From: Companilactobacillus zhachilii
Lineage (GTDB): Bacteria > Bacillota > Bacilli > Lactobacillales > Lactobacillaceae
Assembly (NCBI RefSeq): GCF_003606365.2
Contig: NZ_CP031933.2
Location: 558,001-622,000 of the forward strand
Direction: 5' to 3'
DNA: 64,000 nt
The notes under the pieces are model-generated. The model saw only the letters and a program-made list of their open reading frames with translations, searched no databases and had not been told where the DNA came from. The translations under genes were made by a program, and so were the position numbers. Position 1 is the stretch's first letter. The number at the start of each line of letters is the position of its first letter. This document shows, one piece after another, positions 41,995 to 49,226 of the stretch.

Positions 41995-43818
41995 CTATTT
42001 AACTTGTTTTAATGCGTTTGCGACGGCTTCTTTGATAGCTTTACTTGATGCCGAAGCTCCAGAGACAGTATCAACATCGACGGAATTCTTTGCAACGATT
42101 TCTTTAGGTAGCTTTTTAACGGCTTTTAATCCATAATCGTCTGATTCGCTTTGTTTCAAAATTTCGATATTTTGAATGTCATCTTTTTCAGGCGCAGTGA
42201 CACGGACAACGATTTCGTTACCCATACCGGAAGTTGATTTGCCGATATATTGGTTGGCTTTAGTTTCAAAATGTTCTTCACCGACATCTGAGCCTAAACC
42301 TTCCTCATGGACACTGGCTGATGTTTGTGTATCAACCGTGGTTGAAGTTTTAATTTCTGGCTTAGCGCTGGCAGCATTTTCACCGGCAATTTTACCAAAA
42401 ATCAAGTTTTCGGCTAGATTACTACCGCCGTTATATTGACGGCCCATCAAACTTCCTAATTCACCAGCGGCATAAAGATGTGGTATCACGTTATTATCAT
42501 TGTCGACCACTTCGGCTTTGGAATTGTGGACTGGTCCACCTTGGGTATTTAAGAGTCCTTGAACCATTGCTAAAGCGTAATATGGCCCGTCATCAAAGGC
42601 TGTTAGAGTATCGGCATCACGATTAAATGCATAGTCTCGTTTAATGTCAGCAAAGTGGTTGAAATCTTTGATCGTATTACGTAATTTATCCACGTTGACA
42701 TTCATTACTTGGGCTAAACTGTCTAGATTATCAGCTTTAACAACTGAATCCAAGAATTCGGGATAAGGTGCATTCTTGTCGTTAGCTAGTTCATCATATT
42801 TCTTTTGGTCAAAGACAACATAGGGATGACGTTGTGCTTGAAGAATCCGCCAGTTACCGTGATCTTGAGTGTGACCGTGACGATGCATTTCGTTTTCATC
42901 AAAGTAACGTGTGCCATCATCACCGACAACAATTAAACTACCTTGGTGGAAAGCAGGCCAATCAAATGGCAAAAATTGTGAACGTTGACCTTTTGCTGGT
43001 TTGGGTGTTAAGCCATGGAAAATACCATAGGCTTCATAATTATTCATATTATAAAGTTGAGCGCCAACTTCGCTAGCCATCTTGATACCGATACCTTTGT
43101 TATATAAAGAACCGATTGGATTCAAGCTTGTTTCACCAAGGTAGTTTTCGACCATCTTGGAATTATTCTCAAATCCACCAGTAGCCATAACAACTCCATT
43201 ATTGGCATAAACGTTGAGAAATTTGTCATTACGTTTAATTTGAACACCGACAACTGCGCCAGTAGCTGGATTTTGAATCAAGTGTTCAGCCGGTGTTTGA
43301 TAAAGGACGTCGATTTTGTCAGCGCGTTTAAGAACTTGTTGACGTAAATTCTTCCACAAAGCTGAGTCAGCAACGCCTTCATGCATCGCAACTAAGTCGT
43401 GGGTAGCTTGACCACGGAATTCGGGATATTCATGGGCCATAAAGTGTAAAGCTTTGGAAACTGGAGAGTCGGGATGTTGTGCCATGATAAATGGTTTAAC
43501 ACCAAGATATTTTTCCAAATAGTTAGGAATATCGTATAGGCCTTGAACGTAAGTCTCCATCAAATCTTTATCATATGACAACGGAAAAGCCAGGTCTTGA
43601 TAATACTTACGCAAATCATCGAGATTGCTACCAGTTGAAATAACTTGTCCAGCGTAACGAGTATTGCCACCTTCATGACCCTCAGGAGCTGAATCAGTAA
43701 TCAAAACTTTGGCGCCATTATCTGCTGCAAAACGGGCAGCCGTAGCACCAGCACCACCGAAACCTAAAACAATCACATCATAAGTTGCGTTCCATTGTAA
43801 ATTTGAATCCTCAAACAT
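41995..43818 (-). CDS. Fumarate-reductase-like flavoprotein with FMN_bind domain
   Basis: 607 residues. FAD_binding_2 domain with YDVIVLGFGGAGATAARFA (FAD dinucleotide fold, about 13-31), GGNTRYAGQVIS, and AGELGSLMGRQYNGGSNLAENLIFG near 470. A Thr/Ser-rich linker leads to a C-terminal FMN_bind domain with DTVSGAS (583-589), the site where ApbE attaches FMN covalently. No signal peptide: cytosolic, like soluble fumarate, acrylate or hydroxycinnamate reductases. Substrate specificity cannot be read, but the divergent ApbE/FMN-reductase genes and a PadR-type site suggest an enoate such as hydroxycinnamate. GGAGTGA is the ribosome site. Confidence 0.87.
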   Translation of the reverse strand: MFEDSNLQWNATYDVIVLGFGGAGATAARFAADNGAKVLITDSAPEGHEGGNTRYAGQVISTGSNLDDLRKYYQDLAFPLSYDKDLMETYVQGLYDIPNYLEKYLGVKPFIMAQHPDSPVSKALHFMAHEYPEFRGQATHDLVAMHEGVADSALWKNLRQQVLKRADKIDVLYQTPAEHLIQNPATGAVVGVQIKRNDKFLNVYANNGVVMATGGFENNSKMVENYLGETSLNPIGSLYNKGIGIKMASEVGAQLYNMNNYEAYGIFHGLTPKPAKGQRSQFLPFDWPAFHQGSLIVVGDDGTRYFDENEMHRHGHTQDHGNWRILQAQRHPYVVFDQKKYDELANDKNAPYPEFLDSVVKADNLDSLAQVMNVNVDKLRNTIKDFNHFADIKRDYAFNRDADTLTAFDDGPYYALAMVQGLLNTQGGPVHNSKAEVVDNDNNVIPHLYAAGELGSLMGRQYNGGSNLAENLIFGKIAGENAASAKPEIKTSTTVDTQTSASVHEEGLGSDVGEEHFETKANQYIGKSTSGMGNEIVVRVTAPEKDDIQNIEILKQSESDDYGLKAVKKLPKEIVAKNSVDVDTVSGASASSKAIKEAVANALKQVK

Positions 43819-43842
43819 TTTTTATTCACTCCATTCCTTTAG

Positions 43843-43852
43843 TCGTTAACGA
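43843..43852. promoter_or_regulatory. TCGTTAACGA palindrome before the flavoprotein gene
   Basis: TCG-N4-CGA matches the inner part of the PadR-like sites (TGTCG-N4-CGACA) but lacks the outer TG/CA. It lies about 25 bp upstream of the minus-strand start. A degenerate operator is possible. Confidence 0.3.
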
Positions 43853-43856
43853 GGTT

Positions 43857-44036
43857 TGCCGTCTCCGGAACGGATAAATATTAACTGGCTGTGCGGACCG
43901 AGTCGAGCCAAGGTCTCGCCTCGCGGTTTTAAACTTCGCAAAGTACGCGAAGTTTAAAACACGCCCGGTGGTGTAATGGCTAAAGCCATAACGCCACTTT
44001 CACTGCCAGTTAATATTCATCCGTTCCTCCGACCAG
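43857..44036 (-). repeat. Family-A cloverleaf palindrome, copy 7 (A2 subtype)
   Basis: Minus orientation, outer end TGCCGTCTCC. Closing stem GAACGGATAAATATTAACTGGC with GCCAGTTAATATTCATCCGTTC; arm 2 is unusually perfect (GTTTTAAACTTCGC/GCGAAGTTTAAAAC). Pairs with copy 8 across 124 bp. It would sit in the flavoprotein mRNA leader. Confidence 0.92.
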
Positions 44037-44160
44037 AGTATTTATTTTTTGATTTTTGCTTAAGGTAAAAAAATACTTTGAGTTCTATTACTTTAATCAT
44101 TAAGAATACAAAAGTAATGAAATTAAAAAAATCATCCAACTATTCAAAATATATAAGAGA

Positions 44161-44343
44161 CTAGCCGTAAGGGGTAAGGAATTTAGGTCGCTGTGCAGGT
44201 GGTGTTAGCACTTTAGTGCTTACACCACGGGACGAGTTTTGAAATTCGCGAGCTTTGCGAAGTTCAAAATCGAAACTTGAGACCGCTCTTTGGCTCAAGT
44301 TGGTCCCCACAGCGAGCTAAATTCCTTACTCCTGGAGGCGGCA
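44161..44343 (+). repeat. Family-A cloverleaf palindrome, copy 8
   Basis: Plus orientation. Closing stem GGTAAGGAATTTAGGTCGCTGTG with CACAGCGAGCTAAATTCCTTAC; arm 1 tip GCACTTTAGTGC; arm 3 AACTTGAG/CTCAAGTT. Confidence 0.92.
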
Positions 44344-44427
44344 TATTTCCAATAACATCAATCATATCTTCTCGTTAATGTTAGGATTAATATAACTCTA
44401 TTTATAAATATTGTGAATAAGTTCATT

Positions 44428-44456
44428 TTGTCGAAAACGACATGATAGACTATGAT
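44428..44456 (+). promoter_or_regulatory. apbE promoter with PadR-like operator
   Basis: TTGTCG (44428-44433), 17-bp spacer, TATGAT (44451-44456). TGTCGAAAACGACA (44429-44442) overlaps the -35. It differs by one base from TGTCGATAACGACA at the padC promoter and shares the following T (TTGT-N8-ACAT frame). Confidence 0.7.
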
Positions 44457-44507
44457 AGAAACGTTCGGACGAATAAATAATTTTTTAAAATAAGTTGAGG
44501 AATTGAT

Positions 44508-45437
44508 ATGAGCCTAATTAATAAAAGTTATTACGCTTTGGGAACGGCGATTAATTTATCGGTTGCTGCTCCTGCTAGTGAGGCTGATTTGGATGCTGGT
44601 TATGCGTTGATTCAACATTTTGAGGATAAGTTGACGGTTAATCGAAATGAGTCAGAAGTGATGTCGATTAATCATAATGCTGGTATTAAGGCAGTGGCTG
44701 TTCCAGAAGATACCTATGGTCTGATTAAAAGGGCTGTTTTGGTTAGCCGCAAATATTTAGGGTTTAATGTTGCCATTGGTCCATTAGTCAAGTTGTGGAA
44801 AATTGGTTTCAAGGGTGCCAATAAACCTAGTGATGCTAATATCAAGGCACGGTTGAAATTAATCGACCCTGAGCGAATTCAATTGGATGATGATAAACAA
44901 ACGGTTTTTTTGGAAGAAAAGGGCATGGAAATCGACCTTGGTGGCATCGCCAAAGGTTATATTGCAGACGAAATCAAGCAGCTTTGGCTCAAGCGTGGAG
45001 TTGAAACTGGCATTATTGATCTTGGTGGAAATGTCTTGCTAGTCGGTCCCAGTCAACATGCTGACAAAGAGTGGAATGTCGGTGTCCAAAATCCCATTAA
45101 ACCTAGATCGGTTTCTTTAGGAGTAATTCATACAACGGCCAAATCAATTGGTACATCAGGGATTTATGAGCGGAGGTTAGTAATTGATGGTCATGAATAT
45201 CACCATATGTTCGATTCCAAGACCGGCTATCCAATCAAAAATAATCTTGAAAGTGTCACGATTATTAGTGACAGATCGATTGATGGTGAAGTTTGGTCGA
45301 CGATTGGCTTTTATCAAGGCATAGAAAAGGGTAAAGCCTTGATTGAAGTACAACCAGGAATTGAAGCGGTATTTGTAACGAAAGATTTAAAGGCCGTTGT
45401 AACTAGTGGTTTAGAAGATAAGTTTAGTTTGCTTTAG
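44508..45437 (+). CDS. apbE: FAD:protein FMN transferase ApbE
   Basis: 309 residues. ApbE attaches FMN from FAD to Thr/Ser in DxxSGA motifs using magnesium. Motifs: the GTAINLSV opening, IDLGGIAKGYIAD (about 144-156, flavin binding) and GIIDLGGNVLLVG, plus the C-terminal TTAKSIGTSGIYERR and HHMFDSKTGYPI metal site. No lipoprotein signal, so it acts in the cytosol on the neighbouring FMN_bind flavoprotein and possibly on the tandem-motif tail at 46187. TGAGGAA precedes the ATG. Confidence 0.93.
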   Translation: MSLINKSYYALGTAINLSVAAPASEADLDAGYALIQHFEDKLTVNRNESEVMSINHNAGIKAVAVPEDTYGLIKRAVLVSRKYLGFNVAIGPLVKLWKIGFKGANKPSDANIKARLKLIDPERIQLDDDKQTVFLEEKGMEIDLGGIAKGYIADEIKQLWLKRGVETGIIDLGGNVLLVGPSQHADKEWNVGVQNPIKPRSVSLGVIHTTAKSIGTSGIYERRLVIDGHEYHHMFDSKTGYPIKNNLESVTIISDRSIDGEVWSTIGFYQGIEKGKALIEVQPGIEAVFVTKDLKAVVTSGLEDKFSLL

Positions 45438-45478
45438 TTAACAGTTTTGTCCCTGAATCACATATAACAAATTTATAT

Positions 45479-45492
45479 AGAAAACGATTACA
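45479..45492 (+). promoter_or_regulatory. cre-like site
   Basis: AGAAAACGATTACA fits the CcpA cre pattern TGNAANCGNWNNCA except the first base. It lies about 75-90 bp before the FMN reductase start, in the gap after apbE. Confidence 0.4.
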
Positions 45493-45568
45493 TTAATATA
45501 TTGCTTTATTTAGTGAAACATTTTACAATTATCATGACGATGAAATTATAAATGGGATGATTAATGAT

Positions 45569-46177
45569 ATGAAAAAATTTATTGCTATTGTTGGATCCAA
45601 TTCAGCCAAATCAACTAATCGTGAATTGCTGGAGTATATGCAAAAGCATTTTCAGAATCAAGCAGAAATTGAATTGGTTGAAATCAAAGGATTACCAATT
45701 TTTAAAAAGAGTATTGATAAATATGTACCAAAGAGAGCGTTAGAACTAGCTAATCGAATTGAAGCGGCTGATGGGGTTATTATTGCGACTCCAGAATATG
45801 ACCACTCAATTCCGGCAGCTTTGTCGAGTACGTTAGCTTGGTTGTCATATGGAATCCATCCATTTGTCGATAAACCAGTGATGATTACGGGTGCTTCATA
45901 CGGCTCACTAGGGTCTTCACGTGCACAATCACAATTACGTCAAATTTTAGATTCACCAGAATTAAAAGCCCGTATTATGCCTAGTTCAGAATTTTTGCTC
46001 GGACATTCGTTACAAGCTTTTGATGATAACGGTGATTTGAAGAGTGAAGCTGAAACTGAGCAATTAGATGGCTTGTTCAAGGATTTCTTACAATTTGTCG
46101 ATATTTCAGAACAATTGAATCACGCAAACGATGTTAATAAACAAAAAGCAGAACAATTTTCGTGGGATATAGGCTAG
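45569..46177 (+). CDS. NAD(P)H-dependent FMN reductase 1
   Basis: 202-residue flavodoxin-fold reductase. N-terminal FMN phosphate loop IVGSNSAKSTNREL, ATPEYDHSIPAALSSTLAWL (family signature around 70) and MITGASYGSLGSSRAQSQLRQIL. Supplies reduced FMN or electrons to flavinylated partners in this locus. I prefer the ATG at 45569 (MKKFIAIVG), which starts the fold directly; 45557 is possible. Followed 9 bp later by its paralogue. Confidence 0.87.
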   Translation: MKKFIAIVGSNSAKSTNRELLEYMQKHFQNQAEIELVEIKGLPIFKKSIDKYVPKRALELANRIEAADGVIIATPEYDHSIPAALSSTLAWLSYGIHPFVDKPVMITGASYGSLGSSRAQSQLRQILDSPELKARIMPSSEFLLGHSLQAFDDNGDLKSEAETEQLDGLFKDFLQFVDISEQLNHANDVNKQKAEQFSWDIG

Positions 46178-46186
46178 GGGGATAGT

Positions 46187-47431
46187 ATGAAATTAGTTGG
46201 TATTGCTGGCTCAATTGCTGATCAATCATATAATCGAATGCTTTTAAATTTTATTGCTAAACATTTTGCTGGCTTAGTTGATGTCGATGTTTTGAATATC
46301 AATGATGTGCCAATGTTTTGCCAAGATGATGATCAGACTGACAGTCCTGTAATTCAAGATTTAGTTAAAAAAATTCAAGCTGCTGATGGCGTAATTATTG
46401 CGACACCTGAACATAATCACAGTGTTCCGGCAGCTTTGAAAAATATTATTGAATGGCTTTCTTATGAAGTTCATCCGTTCGATCAAAAACCAGTAATGAT
46501 TGTTGGGGCTTCATATCACGTTCAAGGTTCATCGCGGGCACAGTTGCATTTGAGACAAATTTTAGAAGCTCCAGGTGTCAATGCGATTGTTTTGCCAGGT
46601 AATGAATTTCTTTTGGGTGATGTCAAGAGTGCTTTCGATGACGAGGGTAATCTAAAAGATCAAAGAACCATTGATTTTCTACAATCGACGATTCAAAAAT
46701 TTATTAAATTTGCTGAGGTGATTAATATGATTGGACAAACAAATAGTTACGAAGATGAAGATTTGAGCGCAAAAAAGGGAACCGATACAACAATTGAAGG
46801 TGTAGACATGAATGATGAAAACTGGTTAGATAAAGCTTCTAAAAAAGTTAATGCCGTTGAAGGTGACACTTATGTTAAATTGGATTCTGGCTTGTTGACA
46901 GTTAACCAATTGAACTATTTCCTAAAGACGATTCCGATTGAATTAACTTATGTGGATGAAAATAATCAATTTATTTATTACAACCGTTTCTTACCAACAA
47001 AAGACATGCTAGCAAAGAGAACACCTGCTCAAGTTGGTGATAGTTTGGATACAGTTCATCCTGAAATTAGTCGTGTAATTAAGCATGTTAAGCAAGTTAT
47101 CAACACGTTAAGAACAGGTAAGACAGATTTGGTTTCTATGGCTGTACCTGGCAGTGATGATAAGCATCATGTTATGCATTATTACAAAGCTATGCATGAT
47201 GAAGAAGGCAATTACAAAGGAGTAAACGAGTGGGCTGTTGATATCAAACCAATTGTTGATCAATATTTGAAAGCTACTGGCCAAAAGCTAGTTAAAGATC
47301 CAAATGCCCAAGTAGACGCTAATTCTGGAGCATCCGAGAAACCTAGTGTTGATGCAACATCCGGAGCTTCTGAAGAACCAGCGAAACCAGAGGTAAAAGT
47401 TGACGCAACAACTAGCGCATCCAAACATTAA
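46187..47431 (+). CDS. FMN reductase-PAS fusion with tandem flavinylation motifs
   Basis: 414 residues, three parts. 1-180: flavodoxin-type NAD(P)H:FMN reductase paralogous to the preceding gene ([35 protein letters not shown]). About 235-365: a PAS-like domain ([55 protein letters not shown]). Tail: DANSGAS (377-383), DATSGAS (389-395) and DATTSAS (406-412). The first two match the ApbE target motif Dxx(S/T)GA(S/T); the third has lost the Gly. ApbE is two genes upstream. This implies a reductase with FMN bound covalently on a flexible tail. GGGGGAT precedes the ATG. Confidence 0.85.
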   Translation: MKLVGIAGSIADQSYNRMLLNFIAKHFAGLVDVDVLNINDVPMFCQDDDQTDSPVIQDLVKKIQAADGVIIATPEHNHSVPAALKNIIEWLSYEVHPFDQKPVMIVGASYHVQGSSRAQLHLRQILEAPGVNAIVLPGNEFLLGDVKSAFDDEGNLKDQRTIDFLQSTIQKFIKFAEVINMIGQTNSYEDEDLSAKKGTDTTIEGVDMNDENWLDKASKKVNAVEGDTYVKLDSGLLTVNQLNYFLKTIPIELTYVDENNQFIYYNRFLPTKDMLAKRTPAQVGDSLDTVHPEISRVIKHVKQVINTLRTGKTDLVSMAVPGSDDKHHVMHYYKAMHDEEGNYKGVNEWAVDIKPIVDQYLKATGQKLVKDPNAQVDANSGASEKPSVDATSGASEEPAKPEVKVDATTSASKH

Positions 47432-47457
47432 GTATTAGGACAAAACTACCAATATCG

Positions 47458-47578
47458 TTAAACGTGTAACAAAACATAGCTTTTTCCGCTTAAACCAAAC
47501 AAGACCTGTAATCCAAAATCGGATTACAGGTCTTGTTTGGTTTAATGCTCGAAAGTTGACCATGTTTTGTCACACTCT
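47458..47578 (-). repeat. Family-B hairpin repeat, copy 3
   Basis: Same ends; the centre is a perfect stem CAAACAAGACCTGTAATCC/GGATTACAGGTCTTGTTTG. It follows the reductase operon directly and is the only terminator candidate for it. A second right end (AATGCTTGAAAGTTGACCAT, 47590-47625) is duplicated in tandem. Confidence 0.78.
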
Positions 47579-47662
47579 CTATTTGTCGTAATGCTTGAAA
47601 GTTGACCATGTTTTATTCCACACTTGTGTTTTTTTATTCGAATAAATTCGTAAAAATTAGAC

Positions 47663-47990
47663 AAAAAAACAAACCCGTTTGAGGAGGACGGGTTTGTTTT
47701 TTACTACAATATGTGTAGTGGCATTACCAGTAGTGTCAGGGATAAGATATGAATGCTTGTGGGTTTCCATGTTTGTCAAATAGAGAGGGATTTATTAATT
47801 AAAAAGCATTCAAAGTAAATTATTGTAATGGGATAACGCATTTGAGGGGGTGAAACGAAATTGATTGAGGGGGGCAATCTCGTTTCAGAATGCGATTAAA
47901 ACTTCTGGTAACGATATGAGGATGTATCGCGACCTTCATTAAGAGTTAAAAGGAAGGAAGGCATTTGTCATATCTGTACCCCTTTCACAG
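47663..47990 (-). ncRNA. Candidate small RNA twin A with C-rich loops
   Basis: Minus-strand unit: -10 TATATT at 48001-47996, palindrome GTTTAAAC in the spacer, transcript of about 325 nt to a terminator (AAACCCGTCCTCCTCAAACG region). Loops of successive hairpins expose CATCCTCA (stem CGATA/TATCG), CCCCCCTC (stem GAAACGA/TCGTTTC) and TCCTCCTC in the terminator loop, all complementary to Shine-Dalgarno sequences. Its twin is at 48604-48935. Confidence 0.65.
47939..47971 (-). CDS. Micro-ORF in sRNA twin A (10 residues)
   Basis: ATG preceded by GAAAGGGG at about 9 nt; encodes MTNAFLPFNS. The twin copy has MINTIPSFFNS at the same place with GAAAGAGG. Conservation of start, stop, the N/P/F-N-S pattern and ribosome site suggests translation, as leader or as a dual-function peptide. 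Confidence 0.4.
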   Translation of the reverse strand: MTNAFLPFNS

Positions 47991-48073
47991 TTAATAATAT
48001 AGCATATGTGTTTAAACATCTTAATTCATAATAAGAAAAATATTTTTTATAAATATGGTGTTCTTTTTTGTGA

Positions 48074-48256
48074 GGCCGCCGGAGGTGGTGAGAAGTCAAG
48101 GCTGCTGTGGGGACCGATTCGAGCCGAAGGGCGGTCTCGAATCTCGCTTTTGAACTTCGCAAGGTACGCGAATTTCAAAAGTCGTCCCGTGGTGTAGGAG
48201 CTAAAGCTCCAACGCCACCTTCACTGCTGCCTTGATTTCTCACCACCTCCGGCTTA
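48074..48256 (-). repeat. Family-A cloverleaf palindrome, copy 9
   Basis: Minus orientation. Closing stem CCGGAGGTGGTGAGAA with TTCTCACCACCTCCGG; arm 1 TGGTGTAGGAGCT/AGCTCCAACGCCA; arm 3 GATTCGAG/CTCGAATC. The inner end reads CTTAG. Pairs with copy 10 (186-bp spacer) and sits between the two sRNA twins. Confidence 0.9.
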
Positions 48257-48442
48257 GGTTTTTTGGGGGATGATTGGTTGCCGTTATATTTTTGTCCTTT
48301 TAGTAGCTTGTAAAAAAAGAAAACCATTATTTTAAAATGCAGTAATCTTGAGAAAAATTAATTAGTTTATAGAGATAACCTTTTTTTATTTAGCGAGAAA
48401 TGAAACTGCAGTGTTAAATCAACACTCCAAAACCCAAATAAA

Positions 48443-48581
48443 CTAGCATCTGATAGCACGGGACTTTGTCAGCAGTGAAAGTTGAGTTAGTGCTTTAGCA
48501 CTTACTCAAAATCGAGTCTTGAGACCTTGGCTCAAGACGGTCCCACAGCAGACAAAAGTCCCGTGCTATCAGATGCGGCAT
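48443..48581 (+). repeat. Family-A palindrome, copy 10 (two-arm variant)
   Basis: 139 bp. The closing stem of about 25 bp is nearly perfect (CATCTGATAGCACGGGACTT with AAGTCCCGTGCTATCAGATG) and shares no sequence with other copies. Arms: TGAGTTAGTGC/GCACTTACTCA and GTCTTGAG/CTCAAGAC. The middle arm is missing, joined by AAAATCGAG. Confidence 0.9.
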
Positions 48582-48603
48582 ATTTACCCCCCCAAAAAAA
48601 AGG

Positions 48604-48935
48604 CAAAAAAAAACAGCTCATCTTGGGGGGATGGGCTTGTTTTTTTGCTACAAAAATGTGTAGCGGCATTACCAGTAGTGTCGGAGGTGAGATATGAATG
48701 CTTGTGAGGTTTCCATATTTGTCAAATAGAGAGGGATTTGTTAACTAAACGAAAGCATTCAAAGTAAATTATTATTGTAATGGGATAATACTGTTAAGTG
48801 AGGATTGATTGAGGGGGCAACTCTCACTTAATAGCAAGTTATGTCAGGTCGACGATATGAGGATGTGTATCGCAACCTTCATTAAGAGTTAAAAAAGGAA
48901 GGAATTGTATTGATCATATCTGTACCTCTTTCACA
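48604..48935 (-). ncRNA. Candidate small RNA twin B with C-rich loops
   Basis: Minus strand: -10 TATATT at 48946-48941, TGTTTAAACA in the spacer as in twin A, terminator stem AGCCCAT/ATGAGCT with loop CCCCCCAAG. The central hairpin is TTAAGTGAG/CTCACTTAA, a different stem from twin A (GAAACGA/TCGTTTC) around the same GCCCCCTCAATC loop: compensatory change. CATCCTCA loop conserved. Confidence 0.65.
48882..48917 (-). CDS. Micro-ORF in sRNA twin B (11 residues)
   Basis: Encodes MINTIPSFFNS behind GAAAGAGGTACAGAT; counterpart of the 10-residue frame in twin A. Confidence 0.4.
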   Translation of the reverse strand: MINTIPSFFNS

Positions 48936-49163
48936 TATATAATATACCACATGTGTTTAAACAGTTAAATTCATTTTTAGAAAAAATATTTATTTATTTT
49001 TAACAGAATATTTATTATATTTTGTGAGACTATAACAGTAAGCTGTTTTTCTCGACCTAGGGCAAAAATAATACTCACAAGGCTAGGAAATGTGGTTTAA
49101 ATAGTAAATATTATGGAAAACATTCTAAATATTTATAATGTTGATATGTTTTTTTAAATATCG

Positions 49164-49201
49164 TGTAAGCGCTTTAATTATGGTAGGATGTTAACTATAA
49201 T
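49164..49201 (+). promoter_or_regulatory. nox promoter with cre-like site
   Basis: TATAAT at 49196-49201. TGTAAGCGCTTTAA (49164-49177) matches cre (TGNAANCGNWNNCA) apart from the final CA and overlaps the -35 position, so CcpA repression is plausible. Confidence 0.55.
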
Positions 49202-49226
49202 AAATAAAAAAAGGGTGGTTTTTATT

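Noticed and set aside
46187-47431. Secreted, membrane-bound extracellular electron transfer component
   Set aside because: None of the flavoprotein, ApbE or reductase genes encodes a signal peptide, lipobox or transmembrane helix, and no Ndh2/EetA/EetB-type genes are present.
47663-48935. Type I toxin-antitoxin (Fst/TxpA-like) pair
   Set aside because: Tandem units with bidirectional-looking terminators suggested it, but no hydrophobic 25-35 residue peptide is encoded; only 10-11 residue frames without a membrane segment.
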